DNA of 47,659 nucleotides from the NCBI GenBank assembly GCA_944388755.1, contig CALXJY010000010.1:1-47659 (forward strand), given 5' to 3'. The DNA is from an uncultured Clostridia bacterium (GTDB taxonomy: Bacteria > Bacillota > Clostridia > TANB77 > CAG-508). Below, piece after piece: positions 9,236 to 17,358 of this stretch. The number at the start of each line of letters is the position of its first letter. Position 1 is the stretch's first letter. The translations under genes and the position numbers were made by a program. The notes under the pieces were generated by a model. That model did no database searches, was not told the DNA's origin, and worked only from the letters and a program-made list of their open reading frames with translations.

Positions 9236-9285
9236 AGTTGTTCAACTCTACTTTTAGTATATGTGAATAACTATTCAACTGTCAA
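9236..9285 (-). promoter_or_regulatory. Metal-operon promoter with ArsR/SmtB-type operators
   Basis: On the minus strand a perfect -35 TTGACA (9280-9285) and a -10 TATACT (9256-9261) are 18 bases apart. The spacer holds the perfect palindrome TGAATA-GT-TATTCA (9264-9277). A second palindrome, AGTTG-AA-CAACT (9236-9247), lies between the -10 and the ribosome-binding site. ArsR/SmtB/CadC repressors bind inverted repeats of the type TGAAnn-nn-nnTTCA that overlap promoters of zinc, cadmium or copper export genes. Metal-induced derepression is inferred; the repressor gene is not in this window. Confidence 0.75.
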
Positions 9286-9360
9286 TACTTTTTTACAAAA
9301 AACACAAAATTTTGTATAGATCTATTATATAGATTGAAATCGAGAAATACAACTGAAGCT

Positions 9361-9439
9361 ATAGATTTGCTCTTTAAAATCATTGAAGGAGTTTATTAAA
9401 CTCATGGCAAATCCCCACAGCCATTGACTGTGGGGATTT
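9361..9439 (-). terminator. Structured 3' region after anti-sigma gene
   Basis: A perfect 12-bp hairpin (9409-9420 AAATCCCCACAG, 7-base loop, 9428-9439) starts a few bases past the stop of the anti-sigma gene. The GC-rich core followed by ATTTG on the minus strand can act as an intrinsic terminator, although the T-run is short. Next to it are a 15-base palindrome (GAGTTTATTAAACTC, 9389-9403) and an ATTTGC/GCAAAT pair that encloses it (9365-9370, 9407-9412). The nested arrangement is more than a simple terminator needs. Confidence 0.55.
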
Positions 9440-9444
9440 AAATG

Positions 9445-11445
9445 TTATTCATTAATATATTGTATAAATCCCGCCTCTATAATTCCTTGAATCTTTCCAC
9501 TAGTATATTCCTGACTTAATCTGTATACACGTATTCCGTAATATTCTCCACCTGTCTCTGCTACTAATACTACCTTTCCAAGATCAAATATGTCTATGAT
9601 CTTCGTATATGCAATTTCTGCTGACATTTCAAATTTTTGCTTAACAGTTTCATTATCTAATTTTGCATTTATAATCGCTATAGTATCATTTTTAGTTTCA
9701 ACTGTATAAGTAGCATCTGTCACCATATCTATACCGCAATCTATGTTTCCTATATTTACAATTTCGTTATTTATTAATTGATATATATTTACTACATAAG
9801 ATTCTCCAGCTGTATCAGAAACTAATAAAACTTTACCTATAGTTGGAATTTCTATTGTTTCTGCTTTATCAACTAAACCATTCATTTCGACTTCTTTAGA
9901 TATTGTTTTTCCGTTTTTAGTAGCTTTTATAATTGCATGTGATTCATTTCTGCTATTAACTGCATATGCTACCATGCTATTATTTGTTACTTTCTCTTCT
10001 AACAAATTTTTTTCTGTTTCTTCACTAACTTCTGTTTCTTTACCATCTTTACTAATTTCTAATTCTTCATCAATCTCTGTTTCATGATTTTCGTCTTCTT
10101 TATTATGATAGTATTCTGCTTCATCATATTCTACTCCATAAAATACTTTATAATATATTTTATATTCATCTGTTATAATTGAATTTTTTGGATCATATAT
10201 TAATACATCTTTATTTTCTGCTTCTATTTTATTCGTATTTAAATCTATTTTATATTCCATTATATTTTTTATACTTTCATCTGTGTCTGATCTTTCATAA
10301 GCTTTTATATCTATCTGATTTATTTCTTCATTTTGTTCAATAGCAATATATTCAATTATTTCGTATGTTGCATGCTCAAATTCGTCTCTTTCAAATTCAA
10401 ATTCTCCTGGCTCAGACTCTTCAACAGTTCCATCTTCATATGTTATTTTTCTCTCTGTTTCTGTACTATATGCTGAAATATTATTTTCATTTTGATTAAA
10501 TGCTAGATAATCTATTGTTCCTACATAATCATCATCTAATGAATATGTTAAATCATCTAAATCTACATCTTTATACACTGTTTTTAATTTTACAATATTT
10601 TGTAATGGTGTAATATATATTTTTTCTATACTTTTTTCCATCTTTTTATATTTTAATGTTGTATTTGTCTCTGGAGTTATAATTTTTGTGTCATTTGATG
10701 CTCTTTCTTTAGATAATTTTACATTAAAACTACCATCTATTTCAATCCAATCTTCTCCTATTCCTAAAGCTACATCATTTAATGTAATCTCAAATTCTTT
10801 TTTATCTCCAATATGTTGTTCAGTTAAAAAATACATTTGATATACTAAATATTCTGTGTCTGATAATCTTTCCATAGATTGAGCTGTAGATCCTCTTACC
10901 CACATTTCTTCTCCATCTATGATAAGATTATAGTTTGATCCATTTAATCTTGTCTCTTGATGTCCATCAGTATAATATACAGGATCATTAAATGATAAGC
11001 AATTTAAATTTACTATAAAATCACTATCATCTTCTTTGTGTTTTTCTATCACTTTTTCACTTATATTTACTCTAAATTGCAATATTGTAAATCCTTCATC
11101 ACAAACTGTTGATTCTAACGTAACTTTTGCTTCATCATTTTCTAAAATTTGATTTTCAATTGGTTCTACATAATCAACATAATCATCTGAAAATTTTATT
11201 CCCATCCATTCTAATACTGGAACTCCGTTTATTGTTCCTCCTAATGCCGCATATGCAACTCCACTTCCAAGTAATACTGCTAGAGTTGATATTATTATAA
11301 TTATTGTTCTTTTTACTTTCATAAGCATCCCTTCTTTCTTATATTTTACTTCACTTTCTTTTTCTAGGTTTGCTATAAGTTTTTTCTTAAACTCTTGACT
11401 TACTTCTATTTTAGATATTGTTTCATAATATTTATTACTCATCAT
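9445..11445 (-). CDS. DUF4179-type anti-sigma factor/surface sensor
   Basis: This ~666-residue single-pass membrane protein has a cytoplasmic N-terminus of about 45 residues and a membrane anchor near residues 46-68 (TIIIIISTLAVLLGSGVAYA). A ~600-residue extracytoplasmic part begins with the DUF4179-like stretch 'LGGTINGVPVLEWMGIKFSDDYV'. Its reading frame overlaps the stop of the upstream ECF sigma factor gene. This pairing is usual for an anti-sigma factor that holds the sigma factor at the membrane. The external part has acidic segments (near 465-510) and two similar C-terminal modules ending 'GKVLLVSDTAGESYVVNIYQL' and 'GKVVLVAETGGEYYGIRVYRL' that look like an internal duplication. The start is the ATG at 11445 or 11442 behind GGGAGG. 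The ligand is unknown. Confidence 0.75.
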   Translation of the reverse strand: MMSNKYYETISKIEVSQEFKKKLIANLEKESEVKYKKEGMLMKVKRTIIIIISTLAVLLGSGVAYAALGGTINGVPVLEWMGIKFSDDYVDYVEPIENQILENDEAKVTLESTVCDEGFTILQFRVNISEKVIEKHKEDDSDFIVNLNCLSFNDPVYYTDGHQETRLNGSNYNLIIDGEEMWVRGSTAQSMERLSDTEYLVYQMYFLTEQHIGDKKEFEITLNDVALGIGEDWIEIDGSFNVKLSKERASNDTKIITPETNTTLKYKKMEKSIEKIYITPLQNIVKLKTVYKDVDLDDLTYSLDDDYVGTIDYLAFNQNENNISAYSTETERKITYEDGTVEESEPGEFEFERDEFEHATYEIIEYIAIEQNEEINQIDIKAYERSDTDESIKNIMEYKIDLNTNKIEAENKDVLIYDPKNSIITDEYKIYYKVFYGVEYDEAEYYHNKEDENHETEIDEELEISKDGKETEVSEETEKNLLEEKVTNNSMVAYAVNSRNESHAIIKATKNGKTISKEVEMNGLVDKAETIEIPTIGKVLLVSDTAGESYVVNIYQLINNEIVNIGNIDCGIDMVTDATYTVETKNDTIAIINAKLDNETVKQKFEMSAEIAYTKIIDIFDLGKVVLVAETGGEYYGIRVYRLSQEYTSGKIQGIIEAGFIQYINE

Positions 11446-11917
11446 CTTCACCTCCCTCTAGAAATTCCTTAAATTGCTTTCTAGCTCTTGTGAGATTAGA
11501 ACTTACTGTGTTTTCATTCATTTTTAGTATTTTTGCAATTTCATTTATTTTATATCCTTCGTAATAATATAAATAAATTATATTTCTGTATATAGGTTTT
11601 AACTCTGATAGTTTATTTAAAACTCCTCGTTCTTCAGTTTCAAAACAAAAATCTAGTTCATTTTCTTCTAATTTTTTTACCTTCCTATACCAGCTACTTT
11701 TATTACAATCTTTACAAGTATTAATTGTAACTCTTATAATCCATGCTTTGATATATTCAGAGTTATCTCCTAGTTTGTCTATATTTTTTATGAGTTTTAT
11801 AAAAACTTCTTGGACTATGTCCTCACTATCAGATTTATTAAAACAATTCTGATATGCCAATCTCATAATCATATTTGAATATGTATCTACAATTTTTTCT
11901 ATTTTTTCAACTTTCAT
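11435..11917 (-). CDS. ECF-family RNA polymerase sigma factor
   Basis: This ~160-residue sigma-70 family protein has two regions. Region 2 (NMIMRLAYQNCFNKSDSEDIVQEVFIKL) recognises the -10 element. Region 4 (YRNIIYLYYYEGYKINEIAKIL ... SNLTRARKQF) recognises the -35 element through a helix-turn-helix. It lacks regions 1 and 3, as expected for extracytoplasmic-function sigma factors. The ATG at 11917 is preferred because AAAGGGG lies just upstream; a GTG five codons earlier has no ribosome-binding site. Its 3' end overlaps the gene for the DUF4179 membrane protein, so the two are co-translated as a sigma/anti-sigma pair. The regulon is unknown. A copy of the dispersed repeat lies 60 bases upstream. 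Confidence 0.9.
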   Translation of the reverse strand: MKVEKIEKIVDTYSNMIMRLAYQNCFNKSDSEDIVQEVFIKLIKNIDKLGDNSEYIKAWIIRVTINTCKDCNKSSWYRKVKKLEENELDFCFETEERGVLNKLSELKPIYRNIIYLYYYEGYKINEIAKILKMNENTVSSNLTRARKQFKEFLEGGEDDE

Positions 11918-11979
11918 TTTTTCCCCTTTCACTTATAATACGATTTAACTTTCTTTTTTCGTGCAAAATTTTATGTATA

Positions 11980-12128
11980 AGAACAAATTGGAAAGCTTTA
12001 AAAATTGCAATAACTTTAACTTTCTTCTTTGGCTTTCCGTTAATTTGTTCTGCGCCAAATTTATGTAATAAATTTGTGTGCAATGTGTTTTATCTATTAG
12101 AAAAGTCAGTATGACTTTCCTAATAGAT
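11980..12128. repeat. Structured dispersed repeat, copy 3 (full, 149 bases)
   Basis: It has the same length and order of inverted repeats as copy 1 at 1391-1539. The right half is almost identical, while the left arm has drifted (AAATTGGAAAGC in place of AAATCGGAAAGC). The terminal hairpin at 12092-12128 has 17-bp arms and a 3-base loop. At its base a C-G pair of copy 1 is replaced by an A-T pair, so both strands of the stem changed together. It lies between the sigma factor gene and the membrane protein gene, outside coding sequence. Confidence 0.85.
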
Positions 12129-12132
12129 GAAA

Positions 12133-12175
12133 AAACAGCAAAGAAATTCTAATAATAGAACTTTATTTGCTGTTT
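12133..12175 (-). terminator. Intrinsic terminator after membrane protein gene
   Basis: A long hairpin (AAACAGCAAA ... TTTGCTGTTT, with further pairing AAATTCTA/TAGAACTTT inside) is followed on the minus strand by TTTTTTC. It ends the transcript of the gene at 12343-13620 and lies beyond the gene fragment at 12194-12334. Confidence 0.75.
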
Positions 12176-12193
12176 AATTATTAATATTTTTTT

Positions 12194-12334
12194 TTACTTA
12201 TCCTTTGTTCCACTCTTATCATTATCTATTAATATTTTACTTATTATATTTTTATCTAATAAATTGTATAAATAAAAAATGTATTCTGTTTTTTCCTTAT
12301 GTGTAATTAATCTATATACTATTTCTACAAAATT
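12194..12334 (-). pseudogene. Gene fragment related to the PF06541-type gene at 14424
   Basis: This is an open stretch of 46 codons without a start codon, bounded upstream by an in-frame TAG. Its first 12-13 codons read FVEIVYRLITHK. The intact neighbour at 14424-15131 has FVEIVYGLITHK. At DNA level 38 bases (12295-12332 and 14948-14985) differ at one position. The remaining codons (EKTEYIFYLYNLLDK ... KSGTKDK) do not match that neighbour. It looks like a remnant of a second PF06541-like gene or of a recombination event. It is too short to be made as a protein unless it is joined to something upstream. Confidence 0.6.
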
Positions 12335-12342
12335 CTATGTAT

Positions 12343-13620
12343 TTAATGTATTTTTATTTTAGTTATTATTTTATCAGTTTTTTTATTATCTGTTTCTAAT
12401 ATTAGTATAATTAGTATGCAAAATGATATATACCAAAAGAAACATGTCCTTTCTCCTGATGCATATATTGTTGGTGAAAATGCCATTACAAGTCTACTAG
12501 CTATTCCTGATATGTATGTAATAAGTGATATATAAAGCATATTTTTATTTTGATTTATTTTCTTAAATATTATATATAAACATACTCCAATTAATACTAA
12601 GATTGAAATATATATTCCTAGTTTGAATATTAAGTATAAAGTTGATTCTTGCATAAATGTAGTTTTTTCATATTCTATTAGTATTCTATATACTTCTTTA
12701 TATATAATTGTAAGTATTAATGGAGATAGTCCAATTAATCTTAAAAATGTATTTTTATTTTTTTGCCATATTGTATAAGAAATTAGTATTAGTAATGCAA
12801 AAAATAATATTCTACCACTTTGTACTACATAGTCCATCATTGATGTGACTCCATTTTCTACTTTAGTTAATAGTGATAAATTTGAAAAACCTGGATACCA
12901 TCTTTGTTCTTCTTGTATGTTTCTAGATATATTTCCTGGGCATGTAATTACTAATATTAAGCTTAATATTATAATTCCATATAGTATAATTGTTATTGGT
13001 TTGGTATTTTTGTGTTTTATTAAATATGCTAAAACACAAGTATATACTATAAATAGTATTCCTGCCATTTGTTCTTGATTACATGCATATATTATTGCTA
13101 ATATATATAGTATATTTTGTATTTTAGAAATTTTTTCTTGTTTTATTATTTTTTTCAGAGGTATTATTGCATATAAACCTGTTGCTGCTACCCATAAATA
13201 GTTATTTATAGTTGCCATCCAGCCTGTTTCTCTTAAAAGTGTTATAATGGTTAATAGGCATATGCATAAGATAGTATTTAAATTTCTTTTATTTTTTTCT
13301 ATAAATAATTCTGATATAGAATACACTAGTAAGTAACACATTCCAATACTTGCTATTTTCCATATAAACATTGGTAAATAATTAGCAAATATTATTAATA
13401 TTCCTTCTATTATTATTCGCGAAGTCCATTCTTGATATCTTAATATTATACAATTTAAAAAATTTGTATTATTACACATTGATGAAAAAGTTATGTCATC
13501 TCCATGTTTTTGCATTAATACATGTATTAATGCAAGTATTATTGTAAATACAATTAAAGGGAATTTATCTGATTTATATATTTTCTTTCCTACCTCTTTT
13601 ATTTTCACAGTTTTTTCCAT
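12343..13620 (-). CDS. Multi-pass membrane protein, DUF6056/GT-C-like
   Basis: This ~425-residue protein has ten or more hydrophobic segments spread over its length. Near the N-terminus is 'GDDITFS' followed by 'RYQEWTSRIIIEGI'. An acidic pair after the first membrane segment followed by a conserved 'W-x-x-R' helix fits the DUF6056 family. That family resembles membrane glycosyltransferases which use lipid-linked sugars, and GT-C enzymes place an acidic residue there as the catalytic site. This suggests a role in envelope glycosylation, but no substrate can be named. The start is uncertain: ATG at 13620 or TTG at 13629, both with weak ribosome-binding sites. It has its own terminator at 12133-12175. 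Bases 13621-13777 upstream are AT-rich and hold no gene. Confidence 0.6.
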   Translation of the reverse strand: MEKTVKIKEVGKKIYKSDKFPLIVFTIILALIHVLMQKHGDDITFSSMCNNTNFLNCIILRYQEWTSRIIIEGILIIFANYLPMFIWKIASIGMCYLLVYSISELFIEKNKRNLNTILCICLLTIITLLRETGWMATINNYLWVAATGLYAIIPLKKIIKQEKISKIQNILYILAIIYACNQEQMAGILFIVYTCVLAYLIKHKNTKPITIILYGIIILSLILVITCPGNISRNIQEEQRWYPGFSNLSLLTKVENGVTSMMDYVVQSGRILFFALLILISYTIWQKNKNTFLRLIGLSPLILTIIYKEVYRILIEYEKTTFMQESTLYLIFKLGIYISILVLIGVCLYIIFKKINQNKNMLYISLITYISGIASRLVMAFSPTIYASGERTCFFWYISFCILIILILETDNKKTDKIITKIKIH

Positions 13621-13777
13621 TTTAACCAACTTTCATTTGATATTATTTTTTTTCACTAATTGCAATCTGATTGCTTGAATTTGTTATTTATCTATTTTTT
13701 TTCCATATTTTTTGATATCTTGTATTTATTTGTTTTCTATAATTATTTTTAACCTTAATAGTAACCTTTTATTATAT

Positions 13778-14410
13778 TTAAATATTTAATATCTTACCTA
13801 TTATTTCTTTATCTAATGAATCGCAAAAATCTATAGCATCTTGTTTTGTTCCAACAATACATCCATAATGAATTGGTACTGCAATTTTAGGTTTTATTTC
13901 ATTTACTAATTTTGAAGCTTCTTTAGAAGTCATTGTATATGTACCTCCTACTGGTACAAATGCTATGTCACATTTAACTTTTTTGTTTTCTTCTGTTATG
14001 TCTGTGTCTCCTGCGATAAAATATTTAGTATCATTAATTTCTAATATATATCCTACCCATTTATTTTGTTTTGAATGAAATTGCTTATTTATGTTATACG
14101 CTGGTATTGTCTCAAATTTTATTCCTTTAGCCTCATATTTTTTGTTTGGCTCTACTAAAATAACTTCTTCTTTTGTAAAGTTATTTAGTGCTATTTTTTC
14201 TGATAAGTCTTGTGGTGCAACAATTATTGTGCCTTCTTTTCTTATCTTATTAATATCTTCTTCTGAGTAATGGTCATAATGATCATGTGTTATAAAAATT
14301 ATGTCTGCATCATTATATTTTTTATCTATTTTGAATGGATCTATATAGATTGTCTTTCCTTTCTTAAATTTAATACTACTATGACATAAAACCTCTATAT
14401 TTTCTAGCAT
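13778..14410 (-). CDS. MBL-fold metal-dependent hydrolase
   Basis: This 210-residue protein is a metallo-beta-lactamase-fold hydrolase of the UPF0173/UlaG-like group. The zinc motif THDHYDH lies at residues 41-47. Further ligands are seen in 'AGDTD' near residue 130 and 'PIHYG' near residue 180. The conserved start 'CHSSIKFKKGKTIYIDPF' is typical of this group, which includes L-ascorbate-6-phosphate lactonase and many uncharacterised hydrolases. The length is close to the family's shorter members. The ATG has AGGAG upstream and lies 13 bases after the PF06541-type gene, so the two are probably one transcript. The substrate is unknown. Confidence 0.8.
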   Translation of the reverse strand: MLENIEVLCHSSIKFKKGKTIYIDPFKIDKKYNDADIIFITHDHYDHYSEEDINKIRKEGTIIVAPQDLSEKIALNNFTKEEVILVEPNKKYEAKGIKFETIPAYNINKQFHSKQNKWVGYILEINDTKYFIAGDTDITEENKKVKCDIAFVPVGGTYTMTSKEASKLVNEIKPKIAVPIHYGCIVGTKQDAIDFCDSLDKEIIGKILNI

Positions 14411-14423
14411 TGTTTTTCCTCCT

Positions 14424-15131
14424 TTATACTTCTTTTTTATTTATATATACTTTGTCCATATATTCATCAGGATATTTTTTATCAATAAAACTTTCTAGTT
14501 TATTATCAGGCGGTATGTTTTTTCTTCTTTCATTTTGTCTAATTCCTGCCATACATGATATTGTAACATCAAATATCATAAATGCTAATAATATACATGT
14601 AATGATTTTTACTCCTTTATTTAGTATAAGTTCATCTAATTTCTGTATATATGGTAAAATGGCTTTTAAGTATACAACTCCTAAAATGCCCCAAAAAATG
14701 CAATATAATACACATGTCCTTCCATTAATATTTAATATCATATGTGAATAATCCCATGAAATTGTGCCAAAGATTATTTCTTGTAAAAATGAAAAAATGT
14801 ATTCTATTATTCCTCCCATAATCATTCCTACTAAAAATACTTTTTTTGTTTCTTTTACATATGATGTTAATATGTAGTATGCAACTGCTCCTGCTCCGTA
14901 TACTTGTATAAATGGTCCATATAACAGTCCTTTTCTAATCATTAGTACCTTATGTGTAATTAATCCATATACTATTTCTACAAAAAAGCCAATAATACTT
15001 CCTATAAAAAATATTAAGAATGTTTTTAGTATAAAATTAATTGTCTTTTTTATTTTATTTTTTGTTTCTTCTTTTAAAATGTGTCTTTTTTCTGTTGTTT
15101 TAACTATTTCTTCTGTGTTCCTTTGGTTCAT
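14424..15131 (-). CDS. PF06541-type putative ABC transporter membrane protein
   Basis: This 235-residue protein has about five or six membrane segments. The stretch 'RKGLLYGPFIQVYGAGAV' matches the signature of the PF06541 family (annotated as ABC transporter type IV/CmpB-like; the true role is unclear). No ATPase gene is adjacent. The N-terminal ~30 residues are charged and cytoplasmic, and the C-terminal tail is rich in Lys, Asp and Tyr. The ribosome-binding site AAGGAG precedes the ATG. A 38-base segment (14948-14985) recurs almost unchanged in the gene fragment at 12194-12334. Bases 15132-15289 upstream are AT-rich and hold no gene. Confidence 0.7.
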   Translation of the reverse strand: MNQRNTEEIVKTTEKRHILKEETKNKIKKTINFILKTFLIFFIGSIIGFFVEIVYGLITHKVLMIRKGLLYGPFIQVYGAGAVAYYILTSYVKETKKVFLVGMIMGGIIEYIFSFLQEIIFGTISWDYSHMILNINGRTCVLYCIFWGILGVVYLKAILPYIQKLDELILNKGVKIITCILLAFMIFDVTISCMAGIRQNERRKNIPPDNKLESFIDKKYPDEYMDKVYINKKEV

Positions 15132-15289
15132 ATATTTCTCCTTCTTAAATCTTATGTTTTATTATATACTATGTTTATTAAAAGTTAAAGTGCTTTTTTT
15201 ATTTTATATTAATTTCTGTTATGGCAATTGTTATAGTTTAGTTGCATAATGTTAATATTTATATTCTTAGAGTACTTATATGATATTTT

Positions 15290-15943
15290 TCAATATGTAA
15301 ATTTTTCTAAACTTTTATACATTACTATTTTTTGTTTTGTAATTTTGTGTTCTTTTAAAACTATGATCCATATGTATAAAATTATTATAGTAATCGCTAT
15401 GTTATTATTTAACATGGTTATTATACACCCTATTACTGATATAATTATTGTATTTATTATTGATAATATATCTATATATTTAATTGTTTTTTTCCTTCCA
15501 AATTTTATATTTAAAAATTCTTTTATTATTCTTCCTCCATCTAATGGATATATTGGAATTAAATTAAATATTAATATTGCTAAATTTGCATATATTATAT
15601 TTAATTGTTTTATCATATTTAATGGTAATTTTAATACAATTGCAATAATTAGTATATTTGTTAGTGGTCCTGCTATTGCAACAATTAGCTTTTTTATATT
15701 TAGCATATTGCCTTTTCCTATTTTTTTATTTATATCTTTTATATCTGTTTTAAATGCTATTGATACACCTGTTACTATTATTTCTATTTTTTTTGGTTTC
15801 ATTTTTAATAGAATTCCTGCTATTAGATGTCCAAATTCATGTATTAGTGCAAATATCATCATTAGTACATATATTTGTATTTGATTTGTAAAAAAATATA
15901 TTATTGCTATTAAAAAAATTTTTAAATCTATTTTTAATCTCAT
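15290..15943 (-). CDS. spoIVFB: SpoIVFB-like M50 intramembrane metalloprotease
   Basis: This 217-residue polytopic zinc protease carries HEFGH (residues 35-39) in the second membrane segment. The second active-site motif 'NLIPIYPLDGGRI' lies near residue 145. In Bacillus SpoIVFB cleaves pro-sigma-K in the mother cell, and SpoIVFA holds it in check. The family call rests on both motifs, the length and the gene order, because an M23-domain membrane protein gene ends 12 bases upstream. Unlike Bacillus SpoIVFB it is short at the C-terminus and lacks an obvious CBS domain, so a role in another proteolysis pathway cannot be excluded. The ribosome-binding site (AAGAGAGAG) is unusual. Confidence 0.75.
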   Translation of the reverse strand: MRLKIDLKIFLIAIIYFFTNQIQIYVLMMIFALIHEFGHLIAGILLKMKPKKIEIIVTGVSIAFKTDIKDINKKIGKGNMLNIKKLIVAIAGPLTNILIIAIVLKLPLNMIKQLNIIYANLAILIFNLIPIYPLDGGRIIKEFLNIKFGRKKTIKYIDILSIINTIIISVIGCIITMLNNNIAITIIILYIWIIVLKEHKITKQKIVMYKSLEKFTY

Positions 15944-15955
15944 AACTCTCTCTTT

Positions 15956-16834
15956 CTATAATTCTAATATTTTTTGTGGATCTATAATTCTTTCTTGATA
16001 TCTTATTTCAAAATGTAGATGAGGTCCTGTTGAGTTTCCTGTTGATCCAACTTCTGCTATTTCTTGTCCTTGTTTTATTTTGTCTCCTTGTTTTACATAT
16101 AAGTTATTGCAATGTGCATATATTATACTTACTTCTCCTATTTGTATTTTTAGATGTTTCCCATAATCTCCTTCTTCTGATGCTAATACTACTTCTCCAT
16201 CTGTTGCTGATTTTATTTTTGTTCCTAAATTTGTTGCTATGTCTGTTCCTGTGTGATTTTTTGGAACTGACCCTGTTGCTGTGTCTCTATAACCAAATAT
16301 AGATGTTATTGTTCCTTCTACTGGTTTTATAAATGTTGTTGTGTTTTTTATGTTCTTTATATCTTGTTCTTCTTGAGTTTCTTCTTTTGCATCTTCTCCC
16401 TGTTCTTCTTGCTCTTCTACTGCTCCTCCTATAGCTTTTTCACTATCTATTTGTGGTTCTTGTTCTTTATTTTCTTCTTGTGTTTCATTTGTTTTTTCTT
16501 TCTGTTGTAAATTATTATTAAATGTTATTATACCGTTTTTAATATTTTCATATATTTCAACAAAATTAGTATCATATGACAATATTTCTTTTGTTTTATT
16601 TATAAATTGTTCTGAAAATATTGTTTGACTATTTTGGATCATATATATAATCCCGTATATTAATAAACATATTATTATTTGTATTATCATTTTTTTTAAC
16701 AATTTTATATCTTTTTTTTGGGTGTTTATTTGGTTGTTTTTGTCTCTGCTTAGTTCTATATTTTGACCTTTTCTTCTCATATATATTTCTTCGGCTCGTC
16801 TAATTTTTTCTTCTACAGACATTGTTTTTTCCAT
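15956..16834 (-). CDS. spoIVFA: SpoIVFA-like M23/LytM-domain membrane protein
   Basis: The 292-residue protein starts with a charged cytoplasmic region and has one membrane segment near residues 50-70. A Glu/Gln-rich linker (about 105-155) follows, and then a C-terminal LytM (M23) domain. The zinc and catalytic motifs are intact: 'HTGTD' (H-x3-D), 'YAHCNN' and 'HLHFE'. Position directly before spoIVFB points to SpoIVFA, the regulator of pro-sigma-K processing. SpoIIQ has the same layout and is the main alternative. An intact active site suggests it may still cut peptidoglycan. I chose the ATG at 16834 because AGAGGTG lies 9 bases upstream; an ATG 14 codons earlier has no such site. Confidence 0.65.
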   Translation of the reverse strand: MEKTMSVEEKIRRAEEIYMRRKGQNIELSRDKNNQINTQKKDIKLLKKMIIQIIICLLIYGIIYMIQNSQTIFSEQFINKTKEILSYDTNFVEIYENIKNGIITFNNNLQQKEKTNETQEENKEQEPQIDSEKAIGGAVEEQEEQGEDAKEETQEEQDIKNIKNTTTFIKPVEGTITSIFGYRDTATGSVPKNHTGTDIATNLGTKIKSATDGEVVLASEEGDYGKHLKIQIGEVSIIYAHCNNLYVKQGDKIKQGQEIAEVGSTGNSTGPHLHFEIRYQERIIDPQKILEL

Positions 16835-16900
16835 ATAAAAAAACACCTCTTTCTTTTGATTAATCTTTTTAATCATATTCAGAAATTGGTGGTTTTATTC

Positions 16901-17257
16901 TTATCTTATCAACAATATTAAGAATTCTGTGGCAGATATAAGTGATGTTATATATAACCATTTTTTTAATGTATTATATTTTCTTTTTTGTTTTTTATTT
17001 TGTGCTTCTTTTCTTTTGTTATTTTCTATTTTTGATATATATTGATTTATTATCATTTCAGCTTCTTTTATAATATAGTTTTCTTTGCTATTGTTTTTAT
17101 TAGGTAATTCTTTTTTAGTTTTATCTTGTTCTATCTGATTTTGTATTTCTAATTCTTTTACTTTTATATTTTTCTTTAATACTATTATTGCCTCTTCTAT
17201 TATATTTGATGGAACACTTTTTAATACCACCATATTTTTTAGTTTACTTGTTTCCAT
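16901..17257 (-). CDS. Small C-tail-anchored protein, unknown function
   Basis: I do not recognise this 118-residue protein. Residues 1-30 are a possible folded start (NMVVLKSVPSNIIEEAIIVL). Residues 30-95 are highly charged and Lys/Glu/Asn-rich with coiled-coil character. Residues 98-116 form a membrane segment (LYITSLISATEFLILLI) with almost nothing after it. This is the layout of a tail-anchored protein facing the cytoplasm. It lies upstream of spoIVFA and may belong to the same transcript, so a sporulation role is possible but only by position. Confidence 0.65.
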   Translation of the reverse strand: METSKLKNMVVLKSVPSNIIEEAIIVLKKNIKVKELEIQNQIEQDKTKKELPNKNNSKENYIIKEAEMIINQYISKIENNKRKEAQNKKQKRKYNTLKKWLYITSLISATEFLILLIR

Positions 17258-17326
17258 TTGCTACCTCCTATAGAAATAGAATATATTATTTAAATTATTT
17301 CCATTATTTTCTATTATATACATTAA

Positions 17327-17358
17327 AAAAGATAATTAATTTTATTTAATTATCTTTT
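17327..17358 (-). terminator. Intrinsic terminator after the 83-codon gene
   Basis: The minus strand has a 13-bp AT-rich stem (AAAAGATAATTAA ... TTAATTATCTTTT) followed by more T residues. The 5' arm overlaps the last codons and stop of the gene ending at 17342, which is a compact arrangement. Confidence 0.8.

Noticed and set aside
9361..9439. Remnant of an IS200/IS605 element
   Set aside because: Hairpins are suggestive, but no transposase or TnpB sequence and no second copy are visible in the window.
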